DNA from: an uncultured Cytophagales bacterium
GTDB taxonomy: Bacteria; Bacteroidota; Bacteroidia; Cytophagales; Cyclobacteriaceae
Direction: 5' to 3'
NCBI GenBank assembly: GCA_913057175.1
Contig: CAJXNP010000002.1
Span: 1-64,000, forward strand
Length of the DNA stretch: 64,000 nt
This document shows positions 46,204 to 54,419 of the stretch, in pieces; position 1 is the stretch's first letter, and the number at the start of each line of letters is the position of its first letter. A program made the position numbers and the translations under genes. Below the pieces are notes generated by a model. It did not search any database. It was not told the origin of the DNA and saw nothing but the letters and a program-made list of their open reading frames with translations.

Positions 46204-47496
46204 ATGCAAATTGTTGATCAACAGCTAAAAAAAAGGGAGGAGGAAAAAAATCCAATTAAGGTTGGAATAATTGGTGTCGGGGCTATGGGAAAAGGCCTCT
46301 TGAATCAAATAGAAAATTATACACCAGGTATGAAAGTGCTCGGAATGTACAATCGGACACTTGAAAAAGCAGAAAATACTTGTAAAGCCCTGGGAATAAA
46401 TGATTACCTGATCGCAAAAAGTCTTAAGACTTTTAAAGAAGGGGATGAAAGAAATCTTCCCGTTCTCACAAATGATCTGGAATTGTTTTTAGAATGCGAT
46501 CAGATTGAAGTAGTTGCTGAAATGACTGGAAGCATTACTTTTGGTCTGGATACCATCCTTACCTGTTTTAAAATGGGCAAACATGTTGTCTCGTTTAATG
46601 CCGAATTAGAAGCAACATTTGGACCTTATATCCGGGAACAGGCCATTAAGCATGGGGTAAAATATTCATTGGGTGATGGTGATCAGCCTGGCGTTGTGTT
46701 AAACCTATATCGCCAGGTAAAAATGATGGGCTTCGAACCGCTGGTTTGTGGTAACATCAAGGGGCTCCAGGATCACTATCGTACACCTACAACCCAGGCA
46801 GCATTTGCGAAAAAATGGGATCAAACGCCACATATGGTGACAAGTTTTGCCGATGGTACCAAAATATCATGTGAACAAGCTGTTACTGCCAACGCAACCA
46901 ATATGACGGTTTTGAAAAGAGGTATGCTGGGTGTAGAATCTGACCAGCATGTTGACAATTTAACTCATCATTTCGATGTTGATAAATTAAAAGAGCTTGG
47001 TGGTGTGGTAGACTACGCCCTTGGTGCAAAACCGGGTCCGGGAGTATATGTTTACGCAACTACAGAAGATCCATTTTCGGCAAAATATCTAAAGCTTGGC
47101 AAACTTGGCAATGGTCCACTTTACAGCTTTTATGTGCCATATCACTTATTATTCTTTGAGTTCGCATTTTCTATAGCAAGGTTAGTTGATTTTGATGATG
47201 TGACATTAGATTCCGAATTTGGCATTAAAGTCGAAGTGATTGCTGTAGCTAAACAGGATCTTAAAACTGGTAAAAAAGTTGATGGATTAGGTGGTTACGA
47301 TTCATTTGGTGTTTGCGAAGCTGCCGAAAGATCAAGAGAAGATCGATTAGTTCCTATGGGCTTGCTTGAAGATTGTACCATAATAAAAGATGTAAAGAAA
47401 GATCAGGCAATTACCATGTCTGATATTGAATTGAATGGTAAATCTGACTTATTCGATCTCTATTTTTCTCAGTTCGAAATGATTAAACAATTATAA
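46204..47496 (+). CDS. COG4091-type oxidoreductase (homoserine-dehydrogenase-like, C-terminal SAF domain), copy 2
   Basis: Close paralog of the gene at 44545, roughly two thirds identical by eye, with the same landmarks: KVGIIGVGAMGKGLLNQI, EMTGSITFGLDTI, LGDGDQPGV, GNIKGLQDHYR, then the SAF domain near the C terminus (GIKVEVIAVAKQDL through DRLVPMGLLEDC). It is 430 residues long, with a slightly longer basic/acidic N terminus. Copies differ in the SAF domain and the N-terminal ~20 residues. Retention of two intact copies suggests different substrates or a heteromer. It ends at a strong terminator. Confidence 0.78.
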   Translation: MQIVDQQLKKREEEKNPIKVGIIGVGAMGKGLLNQIENYTPGMKVLGMYNRTLEKAENTCKALGINDYLIAKSLKTFKEGDERNLPVLTNDLELFLECDQIEVVAEMTGSITFGLDTILTCFKMGKHVVSFNAELEATFGPYIREQAIKHGVKYSLGDGDQPGVVLNLYRQVKMMGFEPLVCGNIKGLQDHYRTPTTQAAFAKKWDQTPHMVTSFADGTKISCEQAVTANATNMTVLKRGMLGVESDQHVDNLTHHFDVDKLKELGGVVDYALGAKPGPGVYVYATTEDPFSAKYLKLGKLGNGPLYSFYVPYHLLFFEFAFSIARLVDFDDVTLDSEFGIKVEVIAVAKQDLKTGKKVDGLGGYDSFGVCEAAERSREDRLVPMGLLEDCTIIKDVKKDQAITMSDIELNGKSDLFDLYFSQFEMIKQL

Positions 47497-47505
47497 TAAT
47501 ATCAG

Positions 47506-47543
47506 AATCAGGGATCCGTATAGCATTATGCGGATCTCTGATT
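47506..47543 (+). terminator. Terminator at the end of the sugar/COG4091 cluster
   Basis: A 13-bp stem with one G-U pair: AATCAGGGATCCG (47506-47518) with CGGATCTCTGATT (47531-47543), followed by a moderately T-rich stretch. Confidence 0.75.
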
Positions 47544-47568
47544 TAGATTACTCAATCTTTTTTCACTT

Positions 47569-47600
47569 TTTGGTTTAAATTGACTCGAGCTTTATATTTG
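47569..47600 (+). promoter_or_regulatory. Promoter of nth
   Basis: TTTG at 47569-47572, 20 bases, then TATATTTG at 47593-47600, a full match to the Bacteroidota -33/-7 consensus. Start of transcription about 47607, 15 bases before the ATG. Confidence 0.65.
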
Positions 47601-47621
47601 ATTTTTTTCAAATAACCTTTC

Positions 47622-48257
47622 ATGACAAAAAAAGAGAAAGCTCTGGCCATTGCTGAAATCCTTGAACATTATTTCCCTGAAGTTCCTATTCCCCTCAACC
47701 ACGTCGATCCTTATTCGCTGTTAGTTGCTGTACTTTTATCCGCTCAATGTACGGATGAACGGGTTAATAAAGTCACTCCATTTTTATTTGAAGCTGCGGA
47801 CAATCCTTTCGATATGGCCAAACTTCCTGTAGAAAAAATTCAAAATATCATCCGCCCATGCGGACTTTCTCCACGAAAATCAAAAGCAATATCAGATCTA
47901 TCAAAGATTTTAATTAATGAATATCAGGGCAATGTTCCCCAGACTTTTGAAGAATTGGAAGCCTTACCCGGAGTTGGTCATAAAACCGCCTCTGTTGTGA
48001 TGTCACAGGCTTTCGGTCATCCGGCTTTCCCTGTTGATACACATATTCACCGTCTTGCCTATCGTTGGGGTTTATCAAACGGCAAAAGTGTTGAACAAAC
48101 AGAAAAAGATCTGAAAAGAATCTATCCGGAAGAAACCTGGAATAAACTGCACCTGCAGATCATTTATTTCGGAAGAAAGTATTGTCCGGCAAGGGGACAC
48201 CAGCTTCTTGAATGCCCCATTTGTAGCAAATATGGCAGACGCGATTTATTTAAATAA
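47622..48257 (+). CDS. nth: Endonuclease III (DNA glycosylase/AP lyase)
   Basis: Removes oxidised pyrimidines from DNA and cuts the abasic strand. The helix-hairpin-helix LEALPGVGHKTASVV carries the catalytic lysine and FPVDTHIHR the catalytic aspartate, both conserved. Length 211 is typical. The iron-sulfur loop at the C terminus is altered: cysteines are spaced C-x9-C-x2-C (YCPARGHQLLECPIC) and the fourth cysteine is missing (SKYGRRDLFK). The classical pattern is C-x6-C-x2-C-x5-C, so the cluster may be absent or use another ligand. It has its own consensus promoter. Confidence 0.92.
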   Translation: MTKKEKALAIAEILEHYFPEVPIPLNHVDPYSLLVAVLLSAQCTDERVNKVTPFLFEAADNPFDMAKLPVEKIQNIIRPCGLSPRKSKAISDLSKILINEYQGNVPQTFEELEALPGVGHKTASVVMSQAFGHPAFPVDTHIHRLAYRWGLSNGKSVEQTEKDLKRIYPEETWNKLHLQIIYFGRKYCPARGHQLLECPICSKYGRRDLFK

Positions 48258-48345
48258 ATCCTAAATTCACCGCACATAATATTTGGCAATAATTTTGACA
48301 ATATTTTCTGGGCTCAACCATTAATTTTAAGTCAAATTATTAATT

Positions 48346-48843
48346 ATGAAGAATTTTTCTGTTGTACTACTGGGATTTATACTGCTGATATTTGGTAATT
48401 TTAAATCGCCGGATACCATTCCGCCTCTTAATAAGGAAGTTGTCAAATATGTTAAATCAGTGATTGGCCAGCAGGTAGACCGCGGTGAATGCTGGGATCT
48501 CGCCGCTGCCGCTTTAAGCTATGCAGGGGCATACCTTGACAGAAGCTCTCAAAAAACAATTTATATTTTCGGAAAAAAACTTAACCCGGATAAAGATGAA
48601 ATTTTCCCAGGTGATATTATTCAATTTGAAAACATCCAGCTGGAATATCAAAAAGGAAACGCTATTTACACAGAAAGTATGGCACACCACACATCTATTA
48701 TTTATGAAGTTTTGGAAAAAGGTCATTATAAATTAGCTCATCAAAATACAGCTTATACAGGGAAAAAAGTGGGGATTAGCGAATTTAAACTTGCAAACGT
48801 CAAGAAAGGAAAAATGATCTTTTATAGACCTGTGCCAAATTGA
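48346..48843 (+). CDS. Secreted papain-like/NlpC-P60-like protein
   Basis: A 165-residue exported protein with an N-terminal hydrophobic signal (about 4-17). VDRGECWDLAAAALSYAGA holds a likely catalytic Cys before Trp-Asp-Leu, and ESMAHHTSIIYEV a likely catalytic His, with a following KLAHQNT polar residue: the Cys-His-polar order of NlpC/P60 or CHAP-type papain-fold amidases. FPGDIIQFENIQL matches the strand before the His in that fold. It probably cuts a peptidoglycan or protein amide bond, but the substrate is unknown. It is alone between nth and the ilv leader region. Confidence 0.65.
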   Translation: MKNFSVVLLGFILLIFGNFKSPDTIPPLNKEVVKYVKSVIGQQVDRGECWDLAAAALSYAGAYLDRSSQKTIYIFGKKLNPDKDEIFPGDIIQFENIQLEYQKGNAIYTESMAHHTSIIYEVLEKGHYKLAHQNTAYTGKKVGISEFKLANVKKGKMIFYRPVPN

Positions 48844-48967
48844 GCAGATTGCTGGATTCAAATTTTAAGGTTCTAACCGAAGGTTACTGACTGACGACAC
48901 AATTCCTTCAATTTTTTGTTCATTTAAAATGATAATACTAATAGAGGAACATTTTCTCCAAATAATA

Positions 48968-48999
48968 TTTTGATAATTCAGGTTTATATTCGACTTTTG
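48968..48999 (+). promoter_or_regulatory. Candidate promoter of the ilv operon
   Basis: TTTTG at 48968-48972, 19 bases, then GACTTTTG at 48992-48999, one mismatch from TAnnTTTG. Transcription would begin around 49005, about 35 bases before the leader peptide. Confidence 0.45.
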
Positions 49000-49040
49000 T
49001 CAACCTATAATTTAAAACAAACAAATTTTATAGAATTTCA

Positions 49041-49100
49041 ATGAGACTTATTAGCCTACTTCTCGTATCTGTCGTGGTCATCGTGGACAATCCATGCTGA
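49041..49100 (+). CDS. Branched-chain-residue-rich leader peptide of the ilv attenuator
   Basis: A 19-codon reading frame with ATG start and TGA stop encodes MRLISLLLVSVVVIVDNPC. Eleven of 19 residues are Leu (3, 6, 7, 8), Ile (4, 14) or Val (9, 11, 12, 13, 15), including Leu-Leu-Leu and Val-Val-Val runs. It lies just upstream of a terminator that precedes ilvD, and its stop codon is the first base pair region of the competing antiterminator. This is the arrangement of ilv leader peptides such as ilvL, whose translation senses charged branched-chain tRNAs; here it is read from sequence, not shown by experiment. Confidence 0.85.
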   Translation: MRLISLLLVSVVVIVDNPC

Positions 49101-49167
49101 GAGAGGTAAGCTGTAAATAAAATTAAACTTCATAAAACCTTTCTCAGTTTGAGAAAGGTTTTTTTTT
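49098..49167 (+). terminator. Attenuator: competing antiterminator and terminator ahead of ilvD
   Basis: Terminator: AACCTTTCTCA (49136-49146), loop GTT, TGAGAAAGGTT (49150-49160), a perfect 11-bp stem with nine T residues at 49159-49167, ending 9 bases before the ilvD ATG. Antiterminator: TGAGAGAGGT (49098-49107) pairs with ACCTTTCTCA (49137-49146), 10 bp with one G-U, blocking the terminator's 5' arm. Protector: CCTACTTCTC (49055-49064), which spans the three Leu codons 6-8, can pair with GAGAGAGG (49099-49106). A ribosome stalled on those codons would free the antiterminator; one reaching the TGA would cover it and allow termination. Confidence 0.85.
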
Positions 49168-49176
49168 AGTACAAAT

Positions 49177-50850
49177 ATGAGTGAGCATTTAAACAAATAC
49201 AGCGAAAAGATCACGCAGGACGAAAGCCTTCCGGCCGCCCAGGCGATGCTTTATGCCATAGGGATGAAGGAAAATGACCTTAAAAAGGCACAGGTTGGAA
49301 TCGCCAGCACAGGCTACCAGGGAAACCCATGCAATATGCACCTGAATGGCCTGGCAGAAAGAATAAAAAAAGGCGTTGACGAAACAGGACTTTATGGGTT
49401 GATCTTTCATACCATCGGAGTAAGTGATGGTATCACTAATGGCACGGAAGGAATGAAATACTCCCTTCCATCACGGGAAATTATCGCTGACTCGATTGAA
49501 ACCGTCGTGAGTGCCCAGTTTTACGATGCGGTGATAACCGTTGTCGGTTGCGATAAAAATATGCCTGGTGCAATGATGGCAATCGGAAGGTTAAACCGGC
49601 CAGCCATATTGGTTTATGGTGGAACTGTAAAACCCGGCAAATGGAAAGGACAGGACCTGAATATTGTTTCTGCCTTTGAAGCATATGGTGAAAAACTGAG
49701 AGGCAATATTTCTGATGATGATTACAAAGGGATCATTCAAAATTCTATACCTGGTGCAGGAGCATGCGGAGGCATGTATACTGCCAACACCATGGCCTCT
49801 GCGATAGAATGCATGGGAATGAGCCTTCCCTATTCATCATCCAACCCGGCTGTTAGCGAAGATAAAGGAATCGAGTGTTCACAAATTGGAAAAGCTATCA
49901 AAAAACTTTTGGAAAAGGATATCAAACCTCGAGATATCATGACCAAAACTGCTTTTGAAAATGCTATCAGGTTGACAATGGCTTTGGGAGGCTCCACCAA
50001 TGCCGTTTTGCACTTGATCGCCATGGCAAAAACAATTGGAGTTGATTTGACGATCCAGGATTTTCAACGCATAAGTGATGAAACACCCTTTATTGCTGAC
50101 TTGAAACCAAGTGGAAAATATTTAATTGAAGACCTTCATAAAGTAGGTGGCATGCCGGGAGTAATGAAATTCTTATTAAAAGAAGGATACCTGGAGGGTA
50201 ATTGCCTGACTGTAACAGGAAAAACTCTCGGTGAGAACCTGGAAGAGGCTGCTGATCTCGCAAAAGATCAAACCATAATCCGGCCATTTTCTGACCCTAT
50301 TAAAAAGGTAGGCCACATCCAGATCTTGTTTGGAAATCTGGCAGAAGGTGGATCAGTCGCAAAAATTACGGGCAAAGAAGGTGAGACATTTACAGGACCT
50401 GCGAAAGTATTTGAAGATGAATTTCAGGCTATAGAAGGAATCGGTAAAACAGTTAAAAAAGGAGATGTGATCGTTATCCGTAATTCGGGACCAAAAGGAG
50501 CCCCCGGAATGCCTGAAATGCTCAAACCAACAGGAGCTGTTATGGGAGCAGGGCTGGGTAAAGACGTTGCTCTCATCACAGATGGTAGGTTCTCAGGTGG
50601 TTCGCATGGATTTGTGGTAGGACACATTACACCTGAATCGAGCGAAGGTGGACTAATCGGATTACTTAAAGATGGTGATATGATCACCATTGATGCAATT
50701 AATAATCGACTAGATGTCGACCTGAGTAACGAGGAAATCGCCCAACGAAAAAAGAACTGGGTAAAGCCAGGTTATAAGGCGACAACAGGAATGTTAAAAA
50801 AATATATTGACTCTGTAAAAACAGCATCTGAGGGATGCATAACTGTATAA
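49177..50850 (+). CDS. ilvD: Dihydroxy-acid dehydratase
   Basis: Iron-sulfur enzyme that dehydrates 2,3-dihydroxy acids to the keto acids of valine and isoleucine. NPCNMH (about 51-56), [13 protein letters not shown] (about 125-137) and [17 protein letters not shown] (about 194-210) carry the cluster cysteines. [10 protein letters not shown] and the late [13 protein letters not shown] are conserved substrate motifs. Length 557 is typical. It is the first structural gene after the attenuator and is 15 bases ahead of ilvB. Confidence 0.96.
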   Translation: MSEHLNKYSEKITQDESLPAAQAMLYAIGMKENDLKKAQVGIASTGYQGNPCNMHLNGLAERIKKGVDETGLYGLIFHTIGVSDGITNGTEGMKYSLPSREIIADSIETVVSAQFYDAVITVVGCDKNMPGAMMAIGRLNRPAILVYGGTVKPGKWKGQDLNIVSAFEAYGEKLRGNISDDDYKGIIQNSIPGAGACGGMYTANTMASAIECMGMSLPYSSSNPAVSEDKGIECSQIGKAIKKLLEKDIKPRDIMTKTAFENAIRLTMALGGSTNAVLHLIAMAKTIGVDLTIQDFQRISDETPFIADLKPSGKYLIEDLHKVGGMPGVMKFLLKEGYLEGNCLTVTGKTLGENLEEAADLAKDQTIIRPFSDPIKKVGHIQILFGNLAEGGSVAKITGKEGETFTGPAKVFEDEFQAIEGIGKTVKKGDVIVIRNSGPKGAPGMPEMLKPTGAVMGAGLGKDVALITDGRFSGGSHGFVVGHITPESSEGGLIGLLKDGDMITIDAINNRLDVDLSNEEIAQRKKNWVKPGYKATTGMLKKYIDSVKTASEGCITV

Positions 50851-50865
50851 TTTAAATTTTAAGCA

Positions 50866-52596
50866 ATGGCTACGCTGACTCAAAAATCGAAAATGAAAGA
50901 AGCCCAATCCATCAAAGTTTCCGGATCTGAGGCTGTCATTCTTTCATTAATGGAAGAAGGGGTAGACACGATCTTCGGTTACCCCGGCGGGGCAATCATG
51001 CCCGTTTATGACTCTTTGTATCACTACAGGGACAAGGTCAATCATATTCTCGTCCGACATGAACAAGGTGCTGCTCATGCCGCACAAGGTTACGCTCGAG
51101 TCTCTGGTAAAGTCGGCGTCTGCTTTGCAACAAGTGGACCGGGAGCCACAAACCTTATTACCGGTATTGCAGATGCACAAATTGATTCGACTCCAATTGT
51201 ATGCATCACAGGACAGGTTCCCGCACATTTACTGGGAACTGATGCCTTTCAGGAATCAGATGTATTAAGTATATCTATGCCTGTAACAAAATGGAGCTTT
51301 CAGGTGACAACGCCAGAGGAAATCCCCTATGCAATTGCGCGCGCATTTTATATTGCTAAATCCGGCAGACCTGGTCCTGTTTTGGTTGATATTACAAAAA
51401 ATGCTCAGTTCGGACAATTGGATTTCAAATATGAAAAGTGCGAAAAGATTAGGAGTTATCATCCATATCCACCGATTGATTCTAAGAAAATCGAAGAAGC
51501 TGCCAACTTGATCAACAAGGCTAAGAAACCCTATATCCTTGCAGGCCATGGTATTCTGCTTTCCGGAGCGCAGGAAGAATTAAAACAGTTTGCGGAAAAA
51601 ACAGGGATCCCGGTTGCAAACACGCTTCTTGGTTTGTCAGCATTTCCAACTGACCACCCGTTAAATGTTGGCTTTCTGGGAATGCATGGGAATTACGGAT
51701 CAAATGTAAAAACGAACCAATGTGATGTTTTAATAGCGGTCGGAATGCGATTCGATGATCGTGTTACGGGTGATTCAAACAAATATGCAAAACAGGCTAA
51801 AGTCATTCACATTGAAATTGATCATGCTGAGATTGATAAAATCATCCAGACAGATGTTGCTATCAATGCTGACGCCAAACAAGCCCTGAAGGAGCTGATT
51901 AAATCTGTGAATTCCAATACTCATAAAAACTGGGTTCAGGAATTCAGAGACTGTGATAAAATTGAATTTGAAAAAGTTATCAAAAAAGATCTTTACCCGG
52001 AAGGAGATCAGATCAAAATGGGTGAAGTAGTTCGATTGGTGAATGAAATTGCTGATGGAGAGGCTGTTTTGGTAACTGACGTTGGGCAACACCAAATGGT
52101 CGCCTCTAGGTATTACAAGTTCAAATATCCCAACACGAACATCACATCGGGTGGATTAGGGACAATGGGGTTTGCCCTGCCCGCCGCGATGGGCGCTCAG
52201 GTTGGCGAAAAAAACAGGCAGGTGATTGCTGTTATCGGTGATGGAGGTTTTCAGATGACCATACAGGAATTAGGAACCATTTTCCAATACAACATTCCTG
52301 TCAAGATCATTGTGCTAAATAATAACTTTCTTGGGATGGTACGTCAATGGCAGCAGCTGTTTTTTGAAAAAAGGTATTCATTTACTGAAATGACTAATCC
52401 CGATTTTATTAAAATTGCAGACGGTTACAGCATAAAGGCCAATAGAATTTCTGAAAGAAAAGATTTGCAAGGTGCAATCAAGGAAATGTATGATCACAAT
52501 GGTCCATATTTACTTGAAGTTAAAGTAGAAACAGAGGAAAATGTTTTCCCAATGGTCCCATCCGGTGATTCAGTTGCAAATATTCGATTAAGCTAA
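50866..52596 (+). CDS. ilvB: Acetolactate synthase, catalytic subunit
   Basis: Thiamine-diphosphate enzyme making acetolactate or acetohydroxybutyrate from pyruvate. FGYPGGAIMPVYD near 37-49 and RHEQGAAHAAQGYAR near 63-77 carry the catalytic Glu. ATSGPGATN is conserved, and GDGGFQMTIQELGT through LNNNFLGMVRQWQ is the thiamine-diphosphate and Mg-binding region. Length 576 is normal. It pairs with the small subunit 12 bases downstream. Confidence 0.96.
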   Translation: MATLTQKSKMKEAQSIKVSGSEAVILSLMEEGVDTIFGYPGGAIMPVYDSLYHYRDKVNHILVRHEQGAAHAAQGYARVSGKVGVCFATSGPGATNLITGIADAQIDSTPIVCITGQVPAHLLGTDAFQESDVLSISMPVTKWSFQVTTPEEIPYAIARAFYIAKSGRPGPVLVDITKNAQFGQLDFKYEKCEKIRSYHPYPPIDSKKIEEAANLINKAKKPYILAGHGILLSGAQEELKQFAEKTGIPVANTLLGLSAFPTDHPLNVGFLGMHGNYGSNVKTNQCDVLIAVGMRFDDRVTGDSNKYAKQAKVIHIEIDHAEIDKIIQTDVAINADAKQALKELIKSVNSNTHKNWVQEFRDCDKIEFEKVIKKDLYPEGDQIKMGEVVRLVNEIADGEAVLVTDVGQHQMVASRYYKFKYPNTNITSGGLGTMGFALPAAMGAQVGEKNRQVIAVIGDGGFQMTIQELGTIFQYNIPVKIIVLNNNFLGMVRQWQQLFFEKRYSFTEMTNPDFIKIADGYSIKANRISERKDLQGAIKEMYDHNGPYLLEVKVETEENVFPMVPSGDSVANIRLS

Positions 52597-52608
52597 AAGA
52601 GAAAGATC

Positions 52609-53217
52609 ATGGCAGATATATATCAAGACGACACAGGACAGGAAGTTAAAAAACAGTTCACCCTGTCCGTATTAACAGAGGACCTTCCCGGTTTGCTGAA
52701 TTCCGTAACCATTATTTTTACGAGAAGAAAGCTGAATATTGATATGATCAATGTTTCGGCCTCCGAAGTTCCGGGAGTAAGTCGATACACCATCGTATTG
52801 ACCACCACCAGAAGCCAGGTCGAGAAAGTAGTTAAACAGATCAGAAAACATATTGATGTTTTGGGTGCTTTTGTTTACGAAGAAGATGAAATTCACTACC
52901 AGGAAATTGCCCTTTACAAGGTTCCGACTGATATTTTCTTTGAAGGAATGAAAGTCGAAAACATCGTTCGGGCTAATAATGCACGAATCCTGGTAATAGA
53001 AAAGGACTATATCGTTATTGAAAAAACAGGGCATAAGGAAGAAACTCAAAAATTGCTCGATACATTAAAACCATTAGGTGTTTTAGAATTTGTACGATCA
53101 GGAAGGGTCTCAATCTCCAAATCCAAACGAAAAACAGAAACATTTATCGAAGAACTCGAAAATTCAAAAACCCATTCATTAAATACAAACGGTAAATTAG
53201 AATATGGCAAAAATTAA
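52609..53217 (+). CDS. ilvN: Acetolactate synthase, regulatory subunit
   Basis: Regulatory subunit with an N-terminal ACT domain (about 15-90: QFTLSVLTEDLPGLLNSVT, RRKLNIDMINV), the usual site for valine feedback, and a C-terminal domain after about 95 (EIALYKVP through LGVLEFVRSGR). A Bacteroidota-type C-terminal tail (SKSKRKTETFIEELENSK) makes it 202 residues, a little longer than IlvH of E. coli. Its end overlaps ilvC by 14 bases, implying coupled translation. Confidence 0.92.
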   Translation: MADIYQDDTGQEVKKQFTLSVLTEDLPGLLNSVTIIFTRRKLNIDMINVSASEVPGVSRYTIVLTTTRSQVEKVVKQIRKHIDVLGAFVYEEDEIHYQEIALYKVPTDIFFEGMKVENIVRANNARILVIEKDYIVIEKTGHKEETQKLLDTLKPLGVLEFVRSGRVSISKSKRKTETFIEELENSKTHSLNTNGKLEYGKN

Positions 53218-54250
53218 TTTTGGCGGCGTTGAAGAAGATGTCGTAACAAGAGAAGAATTTCCATTAGAAAAAGCTAGAGAAATTTTGAAAGATGAGACCA
53301 TCGCAATCATCGGGTATGGTGTGCAAGGTCCGGGCCAGGCATTAAACCTTAAAGATAACGGCATGAACGTTATCGTCGGTCAGAGAAAACCTTCCAAGTC
53401 GTATGACAAAGCAATCAAAGACGGTTTTGTTGAAGGTGAAACTTTATTTTCAATCGAGGAAGCATTGGAAAAGGGGACAATCATTTTTTACCTTCTTTCG
53501 GATGCAGCCCAGATTGCTGTATGGCCAACAGTCAAAAAATACCTGACTGAAGGAAAAACTCTTTACTTTTCTCATGGATTTGGAGTGACATACAAAGAGC
53601 AAACCGGTATTGTTCCTCCTGATAACGTCGACGTCATCTTAGTCGCTCCAAAAGGTTCGGGCACGAGCTTAAGAAGGTTGTTTGTTGAAGGAAAGGGCTT
53701 GAACTCGAGCTTTGCTGTTCACCAGGATTTTACTGGAAAGGCGAAAGAAAAAGCCATCGCTCTTGGCATTGGAGTAGGATCAGGGTATTTATTCGAAACT
53801 ACTTTTCAGAGAGAGGTTTACAGCGACCTTACCGGAGAAAGAGGATCATTGATGGGTGCTATTCAGGGGCTTTTTGCTGCCCAATATGACCTGTTGAGGA
53901 AGAAAGGTCATTCTCCATCGGAAGCGTTCAATGAAACCGTTGAAGAAGCCACTCAATCCTTGTATCCATTGGTTGCAGAAAATGGCATGGATTGGATGTA
54001 TGCTAACTGTTCCACGACGGCACAACGAGGAGCATTAGACTGGTGGAAAAAATTCCGTGATGCAGTCGCACCGGTATTTGAAGAGCTATACGAGAGTGTT
54101 GAAACAGGAAATGAAGCTAAAATTTCCATTGAACGAAACAGTCAATCTGACTACAGGGAAAAACTCGAGGAAGAACTAAAGGAGCTACAGGAATCCGAAA
54201 TGTGGCGAGCCGGTTCTGCTGTCCGAACGTTAAGACCTGGAAAGGATTAA
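53204..54250 (+). CDS. ilvC: Ketol-acid reductoisomerase
   Basis: NADPH-dependent enzyme that isomerises and reduces acetolactate. The Rossmann motif GYGVQGPGQALNLKDNG is near 38-54, and the cofactor loop GQRKPSKSYD near 58-67 has Arg and Ser/Lys that favour NADPH. FSHGFG, APKGSGTSLRR and EVYSDLTGERG hold the metal and substrate residues. At 348 residues it is a class I enzyme of the Bacteroidota subtype (VQGPGQ in place of SQGHAH). A strong terminator follows. Confidence 0.95.
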   Translation: MAKINFGGVEEDVVTREEFPLEKAREILKDETIAIIGYGVQGPGQALNLKDNGMNVIVGQRKPSKSYDKAIKDGFVEGETLFSIEEALEKGTIIFYLLSDAAQIAVWPTVKKYLTEGKTLYFSHGFGVTYKEQTGIVPPDNVDVILVAPKGSGTSLRRLFVEGKGLNSSFAVHQDFTGKAKEKAIALGIGVGSGYLFETTFQREVYSDLTGERGSLMGAIQGLFAAQYDLLRKKGHSPSEAFNETVEEATQSLYPLVAENGMDWMYANCSTTAQRGALDWWKKFRDAVAPVFEELYESVETGNEAKISIERNSQSDYREKLEEELKELQESEMWRAGSAVRTLRPGKD

Positions 54251-54273
54251 CAAAAAGATTCAGATAAAATTAG

Positions 54274-54323
54274 ATCCCGCATGCTTGCCCATCGAAATCA
54301 GGGCAGTATTGCGGGATTTTTTT
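54274..54323 (+). terminator. Terminator of the ilvDBNC operon
   Basis: Outer arms ATCCCGC (54274-54280) and GCGGGAT (54311-54317), inner arms TGCCC (54286-54290) and GGGCA (54301-54305), followed by seven T residues. Confidence 0.85.
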
Positions 54324-54419
54324 CTATCTTCAAAATCAGAATATTCATCATTTATAAGCCATAAAACCAGATTTATACAGGATACATAATCAATCAAGAC
54401 TTTATCAAAAATTATCAAA

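Noticed and set aside
41648-47496. A complete rhamnose or capsule locus
   Set aside because: Only the RmlC-like enzyme is present; no RmlA, RmlB, RmlD, glycosyltransferase, flippase or polymerase gene is in the window.
54324-54419. A second BCAA attenuator ahead of ilvA
   Set aside because: No Leu/Ile/Val-rich leader frame and no terminator-antiterminator pair between the ilvC terminator and ilvA.
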